NCBI GenBank assembly: GCA_018394295.1
Contig: CP074573.1
Coordinates: 3,131,758 to 3,195,757, forward strand
Direction: 5' to 3'
Length of the DNA: 64,000 nt
DNA from: Mycoplasmatota bacterium
GTDB taxonomy: Bacteria > Bacillota_I > Bacilli_A > Haloplasmatales > Haloplasmataceae
Shown: positions 16,875-24,949 of the stretch, one piece after another
Layout of the letters: every line of letters begins with the position of its first letter
How positions within the stretch are numbered: the first letter of the stretch is position 1
Made by a program: the position numbers and the translations under genes
Notes under the pieces: generated by a model
What the model was told of the DNA's origin: nothing
Seen by the model: the letters and a program-made list of their open reading frames with translations, nothing else
Database searches by the model: none

Positions 16875-17777
16875 ATGAGTTTTAAGTTGATAGGTGCGGA
16901 TGATCTTCAACTATATGTGAATGATTATGTAATTGATAAAATGAAAGGAATCGTATTGTGTATCCATGGGATGTGTGAACATAGTAATCGATATGAAGAT
17001 TTTGCTTTATTTTTAAATAAAAACGGATATTCTGTATACACTTATGATCATCGTGGTCATGGTCAATCTATTTTAATGAATGAAAATAAAGGTTATTTAG
17101 GAATTGATGGTTTTAATAAGATGGTTTATGATATGAATGTCGTTGTTTCTTATATTAAAGAGAAATACCCTAATGAAAAAATATATTTACTTGGACATAG
17201 TATGGGTTCTTTTGTGACACAGCGATACATTCAATTATATGATAAAGCAGATGGTGTTGTCTTAAGTGGTAGTAACTATGGTACCAAGTCCTTAAAAGCA
17301 GGTCGTTTGATGAGTAAATTAGCTTGTATATTTAAAGGGGAAAGAAAAGAGGCTAAGTTTCTAGAAAAATTATCATTTGGTAGTTTTAATAAACATTTTG
17401 TTCCTAATCGTACTGCTTATGATTGGTTAAGTCGTGATGAAAAGATGGTAGATCTTTACGTTTCCGATGAAAATTGTGGATATACTTGTACATCTCGATT
17501 TTATTATGACTTCTTTGGAGGGTTACTACAATTAAGTAAAACCAAAAATATGGAAAAAATAAATCCTCAATTACCTATCTTAATCGTTTCAGGAGATCAA
17601 GATCCCGTGGGAAATTATGGTGAAGGGATCAAAGCATTATATCGTGTTTTAAGAAATCATCTATCTCGTGTAGAATTTAAATTATATAGTGGCGCTCGCC
17701 ATGAAATACTAAATGAAACAAATAAGAATGAAGTTTATCATGATATTTTAAATTGGTTAACAATGATTGAAGAATAA
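16875..17777 (+). CDS. alpha/beta hydrolase, monoacylglycerol lipase/lysophospholipase-like
   Basis: A 300-residue cytoplasmic serine hydrolase of the Hydrolase_4 group. The oxyanion loop is VLCIHGMCEHSNRYEDFA near residue 28, followed by YDHRGHGQS. The nucleophile elbow is LLGHSMGSF (Ser near residue 115). The acid is the Asp of SGDQDPVG, and the base is the His of GARHEILNE near the C-terminus. The cap region lies between about residues 140 and 220. The substrate is probably a lysophospholipid or monoglyceride, judged by family only. AAAGGAGAGATAGT precedes ATG. It is a single-gene unit between tsaC and spoIIR. Confidence 0.9.
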   Translation: MSFKLIGADDLQLYVNDYVIDKMKGIVLCIHGMCEHSNRYEDFALFLNKNGYSVYTYDHRGHGQSILMNENKGYLGIDGFNKMVYDMNVVVSYIKEKYPNEKIYLLGHSMGSFVTQRYIQLYDKADGVVLSGSNYGTKSLKAGRLMSKLACIFKGERKEAKFLEKLSFGSFNKHFVPNRTAYDWLSRDEKMVDLYVSDENCGYTCTSRFYYDFFGGLLQLSKTKNMEKINPQLPILIVSGDQDPVGNYGEGIKALYRVLRNHLSRVEFKLYSGARHEILNETNKNEVYHDILNWLTMIEE

Positions 17778-17779
17778 TT

Positions 17780-17810
17780 GAATATTTTCACCTACTTTAT
17801 TTCATAATGA
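17780..17810 (+). promoter_or_regulatory. forespore-type (sigma-G/F) promoter of spoIIR
   Basis: TGAATA (17,780-17,785), exactly 18 bases, then CATAATG (17,804-17,810), 22 bases before the spoIIR ATG. This fits the Bacillus sigma-G consensus (TGMATA-18-CATNNTA) better than a vegetative promoter. In Bacillus spoIIR is a sigma-F gene, and the two consensus sequences overlap. The match is by eye. Confidence 0.6.
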
Positions 17811-17831
17811 GTATGAAAGGTAGGTGACTAT

Positions 17832-18401
17832 ATGCGTCGCGGAATCACATTGTTAGTTTTATTGTTTGGGATAATTATTAGCATGAACGATAAAATTAAT
17901 TTTGCTCAATCTAAAAGTTCAAATATACCAGAGGAAGCTATTCGGTTACGCATAATTGCTAATAGTAATGATTCATTTGATCAAGAAATTAAATTAAAGG
18001 TTAGAGATGAAGTTATTCAGACGATTTCTCCTTTAGTCAAAGATATTAATGACCCATATGAAGCGCGTCTTGTTATCTATGACAATTTAGAAGAAATTAA
18101 GTCTACAGTTGCAAACGTCCTTAGTGAGAATGAAGTGGATACTAATTACTATGTTGATTATGGAGTAACTTATTTTCCAAAGAAAGTTTATAATAATAAA
18201 CTATATCCTGCTGGAAAATATGAAGCTGTGTATATTGTTTTAGGTGAAGGGGAAGGCGACAATTGGTGGTGTGTCTTATTTCCGCCATTATGTCTTGTAG
18301 ATTTAGCTACAAATAATGGGGACTATCCTACAGAAGACACAAATATATCATATTCTTTTTTGATAGTTGAAAAAATAAAAGAATTATTAGGTTATAAATA
18401 G
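17832..18401 (+). CDS. spoIIR: stage II sporulation protein R
   Basis: In Bacillus, SpoIIR is secreted from the forespore and triggers SpoIIGA to process pro-sigma-E in the mother cell. This 189-residue protein has an N-terminal membrane/signal segment (RRGITLLVLLFGIIISM) and the family core: PEEAIRLRIIANSNDSFDQE near residue 35, KLKVRDEV, YGVTYFPKKVYNNKLYPAG and WWCVLFPPLCLVD near residue 145. Its promoter looks forespore-specific. It is the only sporulation gene in the window and implies that the lineage keeps at least part of the sporulation programme. Confidence 0.93.
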   Translation: MRRGITLLVLLFGIIISMNDKINFAQSKSSNIPEEAIRLRIIANSNDSFDQEIKLKVRDEVIQTISPLVKDINDPYEARLVIYDNLEEIKSTVANVLSENEVDTNYYVDYGVTYFPKKVYNNKLYPAGKYEAVYIVLGEGEGDNWWCVLFPPLCLVDLATNNGDYPTEDTNISYSFLIVEKIKELLGYK

Positions 18402-18438
18402 GAAGTGCTTCTCATATTCTTTAGGGGGAGGGATTTTC

Positions 18439-18879
18439 ATGGAACAGAAAAAAGTAGTAAAAATATATGAACCAAATGATTATGAACAAGTAATGGATTT
18501 TCTTCAAGGTGTACATACACTAGGAGAGATTGAAGAAGATTTATTTGAAAACGCGGTTATCATTGTTAGTGATGAAGAAATTGTTGGGATGATTACTTTT
18601 GAAATGTTTAGAAACAAAGCTTTAATTCGTTATTTTATTTTTGATAGAGATGTAGAAGAAATATATCTAGTTGAAATGTATGAAAAGTTTTTTGAAAATT
18701 TGAAACAGAAAAATATGAATAAAGTTTTTGTGATAATTAATAATGATAATATTATGCAGATGTTTATTAATCTTGGTTTTAATGAATTCCCTAAAGAATC
18801 TTTCTTTTTAACTGAAGAAAGCATCTTAAATACAAAATATAAAGATGCTACAGTTATGTTTTATGAAATTGAATATTAA
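18439..18879 (+). CDS. GNAT-like acetyltransferase, divergent
   Basis: A 146-residue protein with the outline of a GNAT fold: a beta strand plus helix at the start (VKIYEPNDYEQVMDFL), a central strand (NAVIIVSDEEIVGMITFEMF), a later helix (EMYEKFFENLKQKN) and the C-terminal INNDNIMQMFINLGFNE, which matches the usual N...A..FY...GF motif. The acetyl-CoA loop (Q/RxxGxG/A) is not evident, so activity is doubtful. GGGGGAGGGATTTTC precedes ATG 18439. It lies 37 bases after spoIIR and could be in its transcript. Confidence 0.6.
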   Translation: MEQKKVVKIYEPNDYEQVMDFLQGVHTLGEIEEDLFENAVIIVSDEEIVGMITFEMFRNKALIRYFIFDRDVEEIYLVEMYEKFFENLKQKNMNKVFVIINNDNIMQMFINLGFNEFPKESFFLTEESILNTKYKDATVMFYEIEY

Positions 18880-18887
18880 TAATTATT

Positions 18888-18928
18888 AAGAATGATTATA
18901 AACTATATATGTAATCATTCTTTTTTTT
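18888..18928 (+). terminator. terminator of the spoIIR region
   Basis: AAGAATGATTA pairs with TAATCATTCTT and is followed by a T run. Confidence 0.75.
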
Positions 18929-19036
18929 ATTTGTAGCTATTTAAAAATAATAATTATATCTTCTAATTTAATGGTATAAGTAATAAAACAACATATTTTT
19001 AACTAGACAAGAAGTTTTGCACGAAGGAGAAATAAA

Positions 19037-20488
19037 ATGAAATTAGACCAAAATAAAGCGCCTATCTATCTAGCTTTAAAAAAATTAATTGAAGATGACA
19101 CAATTCCTTTTGATGTACCTGGTCATAAAAGAGGTAGAGGAAATGCTCTACTACAAGAGTTTATTGGGTCTAGAACATGTGAGTATGATGTGAATTCTTC
19201 AAAAACAATTGATTATGCAATGCATCCAACAGGTGTTATAAGAGAAGCAGAAAAATTAATGGCAGAAGCTTTTGGGGCAGATGATGCTTTTTTAATGGTT
19301 AATGGGACAACTTCGGCTGTACAAGCCATGGTAATGGCTGCTTGTATGGAAGGAGAAAAAATTATTTTACCTCGTAATGTACATAAATCAGCCATTAATG
19401 CCTTAATTCTTAGTGGTGCTATACCCGTATATATTAATCCTGGGGTTAATCATAAATTTGGTATTTCTTTAGGAATATCTGTTTTAGATGTTAAACAAAC
19501 GATAGAGGAAAATCCAGATGCTAAAGCAATTTTCATCATTAATCCAACTTATTATGGAATTTGTTCGAATATAAAAGAAATTGTAAAAATAGCTCATGAA
19601 TATGAAATGCTTGTTTTAGTTGATGAAGCACATGGAACCCATCTTTACTTTGGTGAAAATTCTCCTTGTGGTGGAATGCAATTAGGTGCTGATATGTGTG
19701 CCTTAAGTTTACATAAAACAGGTGGTTCTTTAACACAAAGTTCCGTTTTACTTGTTCGCAATGAAAAAATAAATCCACATTATGTTCGAAATATAATAAA
19801 TATTACACTAACAACTAGTTCATCTTATTTATTACTGACAAGCCTTGATTTAGCGAGAAAACAATTAGTGGAAAAAGGAAAAGAAATGGTTAATAGAGCA
19901 ACTGAATTAGCGAATTATGCTAGGAATGAAATAGAGAAAATTGGTGGTTATATTGTATTCTCAAGAGAATTAATTAATGGTGATACTATTTTCGATTATG
20001 ATGTCACTAAACTAAGTATTAATGTTTCTAATATCGGTTTATCAGGATTTGAGATGGGGAGTATTTTACGTGATGAATATCATATATTAATTGAGTATGG
20101 TGATGCTAACAATTTCATGTGTATAATAAGCTTAGGAGATACAATTGAAAATATAGATAAATTAGTCGCTGCTTTAAAGGATATTAAAGGAAAATACCAA
20201 TCTGATAAGAAAAAAGGTGCTAAAGCAGAGTTTATACTTCCTGAAGTTTCAATTTCTCCAAGAGAAGCCTTCTATGCTCGTAAAATGCCTGTTTTATTTA
20301 CGGAAAGTGAAGGATTTGTAAGTGGAGAGTTTGTTATGTGTTATCCTCCTGGTATTCCTGTGATAGCTCCAGGTGAGGTAATTAGTAAAGACGCTATTGA
20401 GTATATTATCTATTCAAAGGAAAAAGGAAGTTTAATTACAGGTCCAGAAGATTTAACAAATGAGTTTATTAATATATTAGTATATTAG
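19037..20488 (+). CDS. speA: Orn/Lys/Arg decarboxylase family, probably arginine decarboxylase
   Basis: A 483-residue PLP enzyme of fold type I, the short Gram-positive form (SpeA/YaaO type). Landmarks: FDVPGHKRGRG near residue 28, VNGTTSAVQAMV, VDEAHGTHLYF, and the PLP lysine Lys227 in LSLHKTGGSLTQSS. The C-terminal domain contains SPREAFYARK and ERYPPGIP-like CYPPGIPVIAPGE. Arginine is the likely substrate because the agmatine-hydrolysing enzyme follows 21 bases downstream. CGAAGGAGAAATAAA precedes ATG. Together the pair converts arginine to putrescine and urea. Confidence 0.92.
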   Translation: MKLDQNKAPIYLALKKLIEDDTIPFDVPGHKRGRGNALLQEFIGSRTCEYDVNSSKTIDYAMHPTGVIREAEKLMAEAFGADDAFLMVNGTTSAVQAMVMAACMEGEKIILPRNVHKSAINALILSGAIPVYINPGVNHKFGISLGISVLDVKQTIEENPDAKAIFIINPTYYGICSNIKEIVKIAHEYEMLVLVDEAHGTHLYFGENSPCGGMQLGADMCALSLHKTGGSLTQSSVLLVRNEKINPHYVRNIINITLTTSSSYLLLTSLDLARKQLVEKGKEMVNRATELANYARNEIEKIGGYIVFSRELINGDTIFDYDVTKLSINVSNIGLSGFEMGSILRDEYHILIEYGDANNFMCIISLGDTIENIDKLVAALKDIKGKYQSDKKKGAKAEFILPEVSISPREAFYARKMPVLFTESEGFVSGEFVMCYPPGIPVIAPGEVISKDAIEYIIYSKEKGSLITGPEDLTNEFINILVY

Positions 20489-20509
20489 TTATAAATACGG
20501 AGGAAAAGA

Positions 20510-21358
20510 ATGGAAAAAAGTACGTTAACATTTTTATTTTGTAATGCAGAGTATAATGATGCCAAAACAGTTTTGTTTGGGGCGCCATTTGATGGAACCA
20601 CTTCATTCCGTCCTGGTACTCGATTTGCCCCAATGGTCATCCGCAATGAATCGTATGGCTTAGAAATCTATAGTCCTTATCAAGATAAAGAGATAACGGA
20701 TTTCAACATTTTTGATTCAGGTGATTTAGTGCCAGATATAGGAAATGTGAAAGCAATGATAGACAAAATTTCTGATTTTACTAACCAGGTATTAGATGAT
20801 GGTAAATTACCTGTGATGATTGGTGGAGAACATTCTTTATCAATTGGAACAATTAAAGCAGTTGCACAGAAATATCCTGATTTACATATTCTTCATTTTG
20901 ATGCTCATACTGATTTAAGAGATACATATTATGATCATAAATTATCACATGCAAATGTATTATATCGTGCATGGGAAATGCTTGGAGATAATAGAATATA
21001 TCAATTTGGAATACGTTCAGGTGCTAAAGATGAATTTGAATGGGCAAAAAAACATGTCATTCAAACCAAATATAATACACAAGGATTAGATGAGACCATA
21101 GCGAAATTAAAAGGTAAACCTGTGTATATCACGATTGATTATGATGTTATGGACCCATCAGTATTTCCAGGCACTGGTACACCAGAACCAGGTGGTATAA
21201 GTTTTCATGAATTACTAACAGCTATTTTAAAATTTAGAGAGTTAAATGTAGTCGGTGCTGATGTGATGGAATTATCTCCTCATTATGATCAAACGGGTGC
21301 TTCTACTGCAGTTGCTTGTAAAGTGTTGAGAGAATTATTAATATCCATTTGTAAATAA
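20510..21358 (+). CDS. speB: agmatinase (ureohydrolase)
   Basis: Hydrolyses agmatine to putrescine and urea with a binuclear Mn centre. Ligand motifs of the ureohydrolase family are complete: GGEHSLS near residue 104, FDAHTDLRDTY near residue 130, and TIDYDVMDPSVFPGTGTPEP near residue 205. The ending EPGGISFHEL and ADVMELSPHYD also fits. The 282-residue length is typical of bacterial agmatinases. TACGGAGGAAAAGA precedes ATG, and it is in an operon with speA. Arginase is the alternative, but the context favours agmatinase. Confidence 0.94.
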   Translation: MEKSTLTFLFCNAEYNDAKTVLFGAPFDGTTSFRPGTRFAPMVIRNESYGLEIYSPYQDKEITDFNIFDSGDLVPDIGNVKAMIDKISDFTNQVLDDGKLPVMIGGEHSLSIGTIKAVAQKYPDLHILHFDAHTDLRDTYYDHKLSHANVLYRAWEMLGDNRIYQFGIRSGAKDEFEWAKKHVIQTKYNTQGLDETIAKLKGKPVYITIDYDVMDPSVFPGTGTPEPGGISFHELLTAILKFRELNVVGADVMELSPHYDQTGASTAVACKVLRELLISICK

Positions 21359-21383
21359 ACTTAATTAAATTACCTATTAAAAG

Positions 21384-21418
21384 ACTTAGTTAAGTATGTA
21401 TTTTTAACTAAGTTTTTT
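21384..21418 (+). terminator. terminator of speA-speB
   Basis: ACTTAGTTAA pairs with TTAACTAAGT and is followed by six T. Confidence 0.75.
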
Positions 21419-21515
21419 AATGTTTGTTGTGGATAAAACAAAAAAAGAGTTTTATATTATTAGTCAGTTTAATATAATTATAATAATATATTTATTATTT
21501 TGAGGGGGAATTGGT

Positions 21516-22391
21516 ATGAGTAAAAATGAGGATTTTCTATTTTTAAAAGAGTTAAATCAAGATCTATTTAAAAGATACTTAATGATAGAAGATGCTTTGA
21601 AAAATACACATGGTAATGTTTTTGTTGAAATGCAGGCATTTTTAGAACATTTATTTAGATATATTAGTAAAAGGGAGAATTTTTGTTTACATCAGACAAC
21701 TTTAGGAGATTGTTTGAAAAACAATCAGATTATTAAATTTTGTTTAGTACGTATAGAGTATGAAAACCTAGAACAATTAAAGTTAATTAATACCTGTGGA
21801 AATCATTATAAACATGAGAATGTGCTTGATTTTAATTTTGATGAATTCATTAAATGTATGAAAGAAGTGTATTTAATATCTCGAAAGGTTTATAATTATT
21901 ATAAAAAAGATTTTATTAATCAAATAAAAATGTTTGATAAGAATTATTTTTATGAATTACTTCAAGAAGAACAAAAAAAGCAAGAAAAACATGATTTATA
22001 TCATATGAAGATGCTTCGTTTAAGTGAAGTAATTATTCAAAAAAAAGAGGAGATATTAGAACTAAAGAAAAATCTAGAAGATTATAAACTGAAGTTAAAG
22101 GTGTTTGAAAGGAGTAATAATAATTTAACAAAAGTAAGTGATTTATTAAAAAAAGATAATGGGAACTTAAAGAATAAATTAGATAAAATACAAAAAGATT
22201 ATAAAGCAATAAAAAAAGAATTAAAGGAGATTCAGGAAATTAATAAATGCTTAGATAAAGAAAATAAAGGATTAAAAAATTATCAATTAGCAACTAAAGG
22301 AATTCTATCTAGTATGTTAAAACGAAAAGAAAAACCAATGATTAATGATGCGATAATTGAAAAAATAAAATCACAATTTATAGAAAATTAA
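21516..22391 (+). CDS. hypothetical protein: DUF4145-like N-terminus plus coiled coil
   Basis: A 291-residue cytoplasmic protein. The first 115 residues are helical and include an LINTCGNHYKHEN segment reminiscent of the DUF4145-type helical domains found in restriction and defence proteins (usual pattern GN.AVH). From about residue 150 to 265 the protein is a long Lys/Glu-rich coiled coil (QKKEEILELKKNLEDYKLKL and following). The C-terminus (MINDAIIEKIKSQF) is short. A strong GAGGGGGAATTGGT site precedes ATG. It is monocistronic with its own bidirectional terminator. The function cannot be told; a role in sensing or binding nucleic acid is only a guess. Confidence 0.6.
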   Translation: MSKNEDFLFLKELNQDLFKRYLMIEDALKNTHGNVFVEMQAFLEHLFRYISKRENFCLHQTTLGDCLKNNQIIKFCLVRIEYENLEQLKLINTCGNHYKHENVLDFNFDEFIKCMKEVYLISRKVYNYYKKDFINQIKMFDKNYFYELLQEEQKKQEKHDLYHMKMLRLSEVIIQKKEEILELKKNLEDYKLKLKVFERSNNNLTKVSDLLKKDNGNLKNKLDKIQKDYKAIKKELKEIQEINKCLDKENKGLKNYQLATKGILSSMLKRKEKPMINDAIIEKIKSQFIEN

Positions 22392-22396
22392 ACAAT

Positions 22397-22433
22397 AAAA
22401 AACACATATGAAAAATTTTCATATGTGTTTTTT
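22397..22433. terminator. bidirectional terminator between convergent genes
   Basis: A near-perfect palindrome, AAAACACATATGAAAA / TTTTCATATGTGTTTT, with A and T tracts on both sides. It serves the gene ending at 22,391 and the operon ending at 22,437. Confidence 0.8.
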
Positions 22434-22436
22434 ACA

Positions 22437-22823
22437 TTATTCAATCCAAATTCGAACTCTTGCTGTATTTGATTCGATATTAACTAATTCACCATCAACA
22501 TCATTTTCTAATAAACTAATGATTTCATCAAAATCGATTGTAATATCGTCAGCGTTCAAGCTAATTTGATTTTTAATAGAATTCATTCGTAGCATCGTTT
22601 TAGCTAGATTTAATGGAATATTAATTTTCACTTTTGTTTCTTCTTCGTTAATATCATCATCTTTATTATAGACTTCTACTTTAATAAACTTTTTTGTACT
22701 TGGTGAATAGTTTTTTACTGCAGTTGTTTCGTTTCCTAAACTAGAAATGAGTTTTTCACCATCTTCAACTGAAATTTTACCACTTTCTACCATATTCAAG
22801 ATTTTTTTTACTTCATCATTCAT
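22437..22823 (-). CDS. SHOCT-like protein of a DUF2089 operon
   Basis: A 128-residue protein. ATG 22823 is used because AAGGAGGAATCATTT lies directly before it; the longer frame upstream overlaps the preceding gene. The N-terminal helix pair (NDEVKKILNMVESGKISVED, GEKLISSLG) is the short SHOCT/YvlB-type motif often found on stress regulators. The rest (IKVEVYN... VKINIPLNLAKTMLR ... DGELVNIESNTARVRIWIE) resembles the matching portion of YvlB-type proteins. It is the third gene of a three-gene unit with a putative transcription regulator upstream. Possibly part of an envelope-stress response. Confidence 0.72.
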   Translation of the reverse strand: MNDEVKKILNMVESGKISVEDGEKLISSLGNETTAVKNYSPSTKKFIKVEVYNKDDDINEEETKVKINIPLNLAKTMLRMNSIKNQISLNADDITIDFDEIISLLENDVDGELVNIESNTARVRIWIE

Positions 22824-22836
22824 AAATGATTCCTCC

Positions 22837-23202
22837 TTATTTATTAAGTAATTCAGTTGCACTATCAACTGTAATTTCACCTCGCTCAAGTTGAGCTAAT
22901 ACTTCCATGCGATTCACATCATTAACTGTTTTAGATGTTTTATAACCTAAAGCAACAATGACTTCATCTAATAAGCGTCTTACCGTGGGATATGAAATAT
23001 TTAAGTCTTTTTCAACATCTTTTATACTCCCACGATTTTTGACAAATATTTCTACAAAAGATAATTGTTCTTTTGTTAAATAGTTGAACTTGTTAAGAGT
23101 GAAAGCACCATTGATTTCAGTATTACAATTTGTACAATATAATGACTTTACACTTAATTGCCCTTCACATACAGGACATTTACTTAACACATATTTCTTC
23201 AT
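22837..23202 (-). CDS. DUF2089-family putative regulator (zinc ribbon plus HTH)
   Basis: A 121-residue protein with an N-terminal zinc ribbon (CPVCEGQLSVKSLYCTNC, four cysteines), then YLTKEQLSFVEIFVKNRGS and a helix-turn-helix (IKDVEKDLNISYPTVRRLLD), and a C-terminal short helical repeat (RMEVLAQLERGEITVDSATE) that resembles the SHOCT segment of the next gene. This is the DUF2089 architecture. It probably binds DNA and controls its own operon. AAAGGAGTCAAATC precedes ATG. Gaps of 12 and 13 bases to its neighbours indicate one transcript. Confidence 0.85.
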   Translation of the reverse strand: MKKYVLSKCPVCEGQLSVKSLYCTNCNTEINGAFTLNKFNYLTKEQLSFVEIFVKNRGSIKDVEKDLNISYPTVRRLLDEVIVALGYKTSKTVNDVNRMEVLAQLERGEITVDSATELLNK

Positions 23203-23214
23203 GATTTGACTCCT

Positions 23215-23535
23215 TTATTTTGTTCTGATAGAGATTTTCGTATCACCGGTTTCGATTTCCACAATACTAAATGGTGGATATCGTCTAATTTCTTTGATAA
23301 TAGATTTGACTCCGGTTAATACTTCATTGATATCACTTGTTGAAAAACTATCAAACTCTTTTTTACTCAATCGCATAAATAATTTTATAGTACGTAAAAT
23401 GAAAGATATCGTTCCTTTTGCAAGCCATAATGGGATAGGAATGATATTTAATTTTATATCATCTGTCTTGATGTATATTTTTAAGAATGTACCATGTCGT
23501 TTTCGACTTTTGCGAACTGGTTCTATTTCGTTCAT
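23215..23535 (-). CDS. hypothetical protein, first gene of the DUF2089 operon
   Basis: A 106-residue basic protein. The head (NEIEPVRKSRKRHGTFLKIY) is rich in Lys/Arg. A hydrophobic stretch (IIPIPLWLAKGTISFILRTI, about residues 31-50) could lie along or in the membrane. The tail (PPFSIVEIETGDTKISIRTK) is beta-rich and repeats the style of the neighbouring SHOCT protein. TTGGAGGTGTCTGT precedes ATG 23535. The grouping of a membrane-near small protein, a DUF2089 regulator and a SHOCT protein suggests one stress-response unit. Confidence 0.65.
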   Translation of the reverse strand: MNEIEPVRKSRKRHGTFLKIYIKTDDIKLNIIPIPLWLAKGTISFILRTIKLFMRLSKKEFDSFSTSDINEVLTGVKSIIKEIRRYPPFSIVEIETGDTKISIRTK

Positions 23536-23575
23536 ACAGACACCTCCAAAACTCTTTACAATTCTATTATATGCA

Positions 23576-23770
23576 ATGATTTTAAAAAAATCAATATAAA
23601 TATTAAAAAAATTAATAAATTTAATAAAAAATATTAAAAATATTAATTAAATTATAAATTTTATATAAAAATTATGAATAAGGAGATTAAAAATATTAAT
23701 TTTTGATTAATTTTATGTTAAAATTGTGTTAATTTTGTGTTAAAATATGATGTATAGAAAGTAAAAAGGG
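23576..23770. other. extremely AT-rich intergenic spacer
   Basis: Between the divergent DUF2089 operon and the MgtC-like gene, a stretch of about 190 bases is nearly all A and T, with runs such as AATATTAAAAATATTAATTAA. Close to the MgtC-like gene the segment TTTTATGTTAAAATTG / TTTTGTGTTAAAATATG is repeated. Promoters for both directions must be here, but the composition makes hexamer calls unreliable. Confidence 0.5.
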
Positions 23771-23779
23771 GTGATTTTT

Positions 23780-24256
23780 ATGTCAGGAGCTACAGAATTA
23801 GAATATGCATTGAGGATGTTACTAGCTTTTATTGCTGGTGGTATTATTGGTTTTGAAAGAGAAAGACATAAAAAGCCTGTTGGTTTTAGAACTTATGTTT
23901 TAGTATGTCTTGGGTCTGCTGTTGTGACAATGGTTGGTGTTGAGACGGTTCAAAGAGCAATAGAGATGGCAGAGGGAAAAGCAATTATTAGGACCGATCC
24001 AGTACGATTGAGTGCACAAGTTGTATCAGGTATTGGTTTTTTAGGAGCGGGTACGATCCTTCATGAGAAAAAGACAATCAGTGGATTAACTTCAGCGGCG
24101 AGTTTGTGGGCAGCGTCTATGATTGGGATAGCGATTGGATATGGTTATTATTTTATTGGAATCATGGCGACATTCCTGGTAGAACTTACCTTAATATTAA
24201 GTAGTTTAAGAAATTATTTTAATAAACCATATGATCCTAGGGATAAAGATGATTAA
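23780..24256 (+). CDS. MgtC/SapB-family membrane protein (short form)
   Basis: A 158-residue integral membrane protein with the MgtC core: GGIIGFERERHKKPVGFRTY near residue 20, VCLGSAVVTMVG, VSGIGFLGAGTIL near residue 90 and ISGLTSAASLWAASMIGIA. About four or five membrane helices are present. The cytoplasmic ACT-like domain of full MgtC is missing, as in many Gram-positive members. MgtC proteins affect magnesium adaptation or ATP synthase control; no specific role can be claimed here. ATG 23780 is preferred to the GTG nine bases upstream because AAAGGGGTGA then has correct spacing. Confidence 0.88.
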   Translation: MSGATELEYALRMLLAFIAGGIIGFERERHKKPVGFRTYVLVCLGSAVVTMVGVETVQRAIEMAEGKAIIRTDPVRLSAQVVSGIGFLGAGTILHEKKTISGLTSAASLWAASMIGIAIGYGYYFIGIMATFLVELTLILSSLRNYFNKPYDPRDKDD

Positions 24257-24270
24257 ATCTAGAAAGAAAT

Positions 24271-24298
24271 AAAGAGATAAGTGTTCGCTTATCTCTTT
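24271..24298. terminator. hairpin between convergent genes
   Basis: AAAGAGATAAG pairs with CTTATCTCTTT around a TGTTCG loop. The stem is strong; the T tail is short. It serves both the MgtC-like gene and the GNAT gene. Confidence 0.65.
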
Positions 24299-24304
24299 CG
24301 TAAT

Positions 24305-24727
24305 TTATAGGGCTTTATGCATTGCTTTATGTTCAATGTTTGCATCTAAAAAGATTTCACCATGGTCGGTATAACCGAATTGTTTATAAAAAGGGATTGC
24401 GGTTAATTGGGCATTTAAAATCATTTGATGTATTCTTTGCTTTCTAGCATAATCTTCAATTGTATTCATGATTAATTTACCGACACCTTTTTTGCGATAA
24501 GACTTTAATACACAAACACGTTCAATCTTACCTAATCCATCTACTATTCTGAATCTAGCAGCACCGACGGGTTTTTCTTCATCATATACGATAAATTGAA
24601 GAGCTATAGCATCAAGGTTATCGATTTCTTCATCAATTGGTACTTTTTGCTCAATTACAAAAACTTCACTTCTTACAATGACTTGGTCATAAAAATGTTT
24701 TTGATTTTGTGCGATTATACATTTCAT
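24305..24727 (-). CDS. GNAT N-acetyltransferase (YjcF/ElaA-like)
   Basis: A 140-residue acetyltransferase. Motifs: VRSEVFVIEQKVPIDEEID near residue 18 (typical of the ElaA/YjcF branch), the acetyl-CoA loop VLKSYRKKGVGKLIMN (RKKGVG matches Q/RxxGxG/A) near residue 75, and the C-terminal LNAQLTAIPFYKQFGYTDHG. The substrate is unknown. GAGAGGTGAAAGT precedes ATG on the minus strand. It is a single-gene unit convergent with the MgtC-like gene. Confidence 0.9.
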   Translation of the reverse strand: MKCIIAQNQKHFYDQVIVRSEVFVIEQKVPIDEEIDNLDAIALQFIVYDEEKPVGAARFRIVDGLGKIERVCVLKSYRKKGVGKLIMNTIEDYARKQRIHQMILNAQLTAIPFYKQFGYTDHGEIFLDANIEHKAMHKAL

Positions 24728-24949
24728 ACTTTCACCTCTCGTATTAACTATATTTTATATGAATATCGATATAATTTCAATCATATCTATTTAAAAGGTT
24801 AAAATATGATATAATATAAATACAAAAATATGGAATATATAGAGAAATTTAAATACTTATTTGAGATTTTTACAAAAATATTCCATTCTGTTGCATTATA
24901 GAATTACTTATTTTATACTTATGAAGTGATTATAAAAAGAGGTGATATT

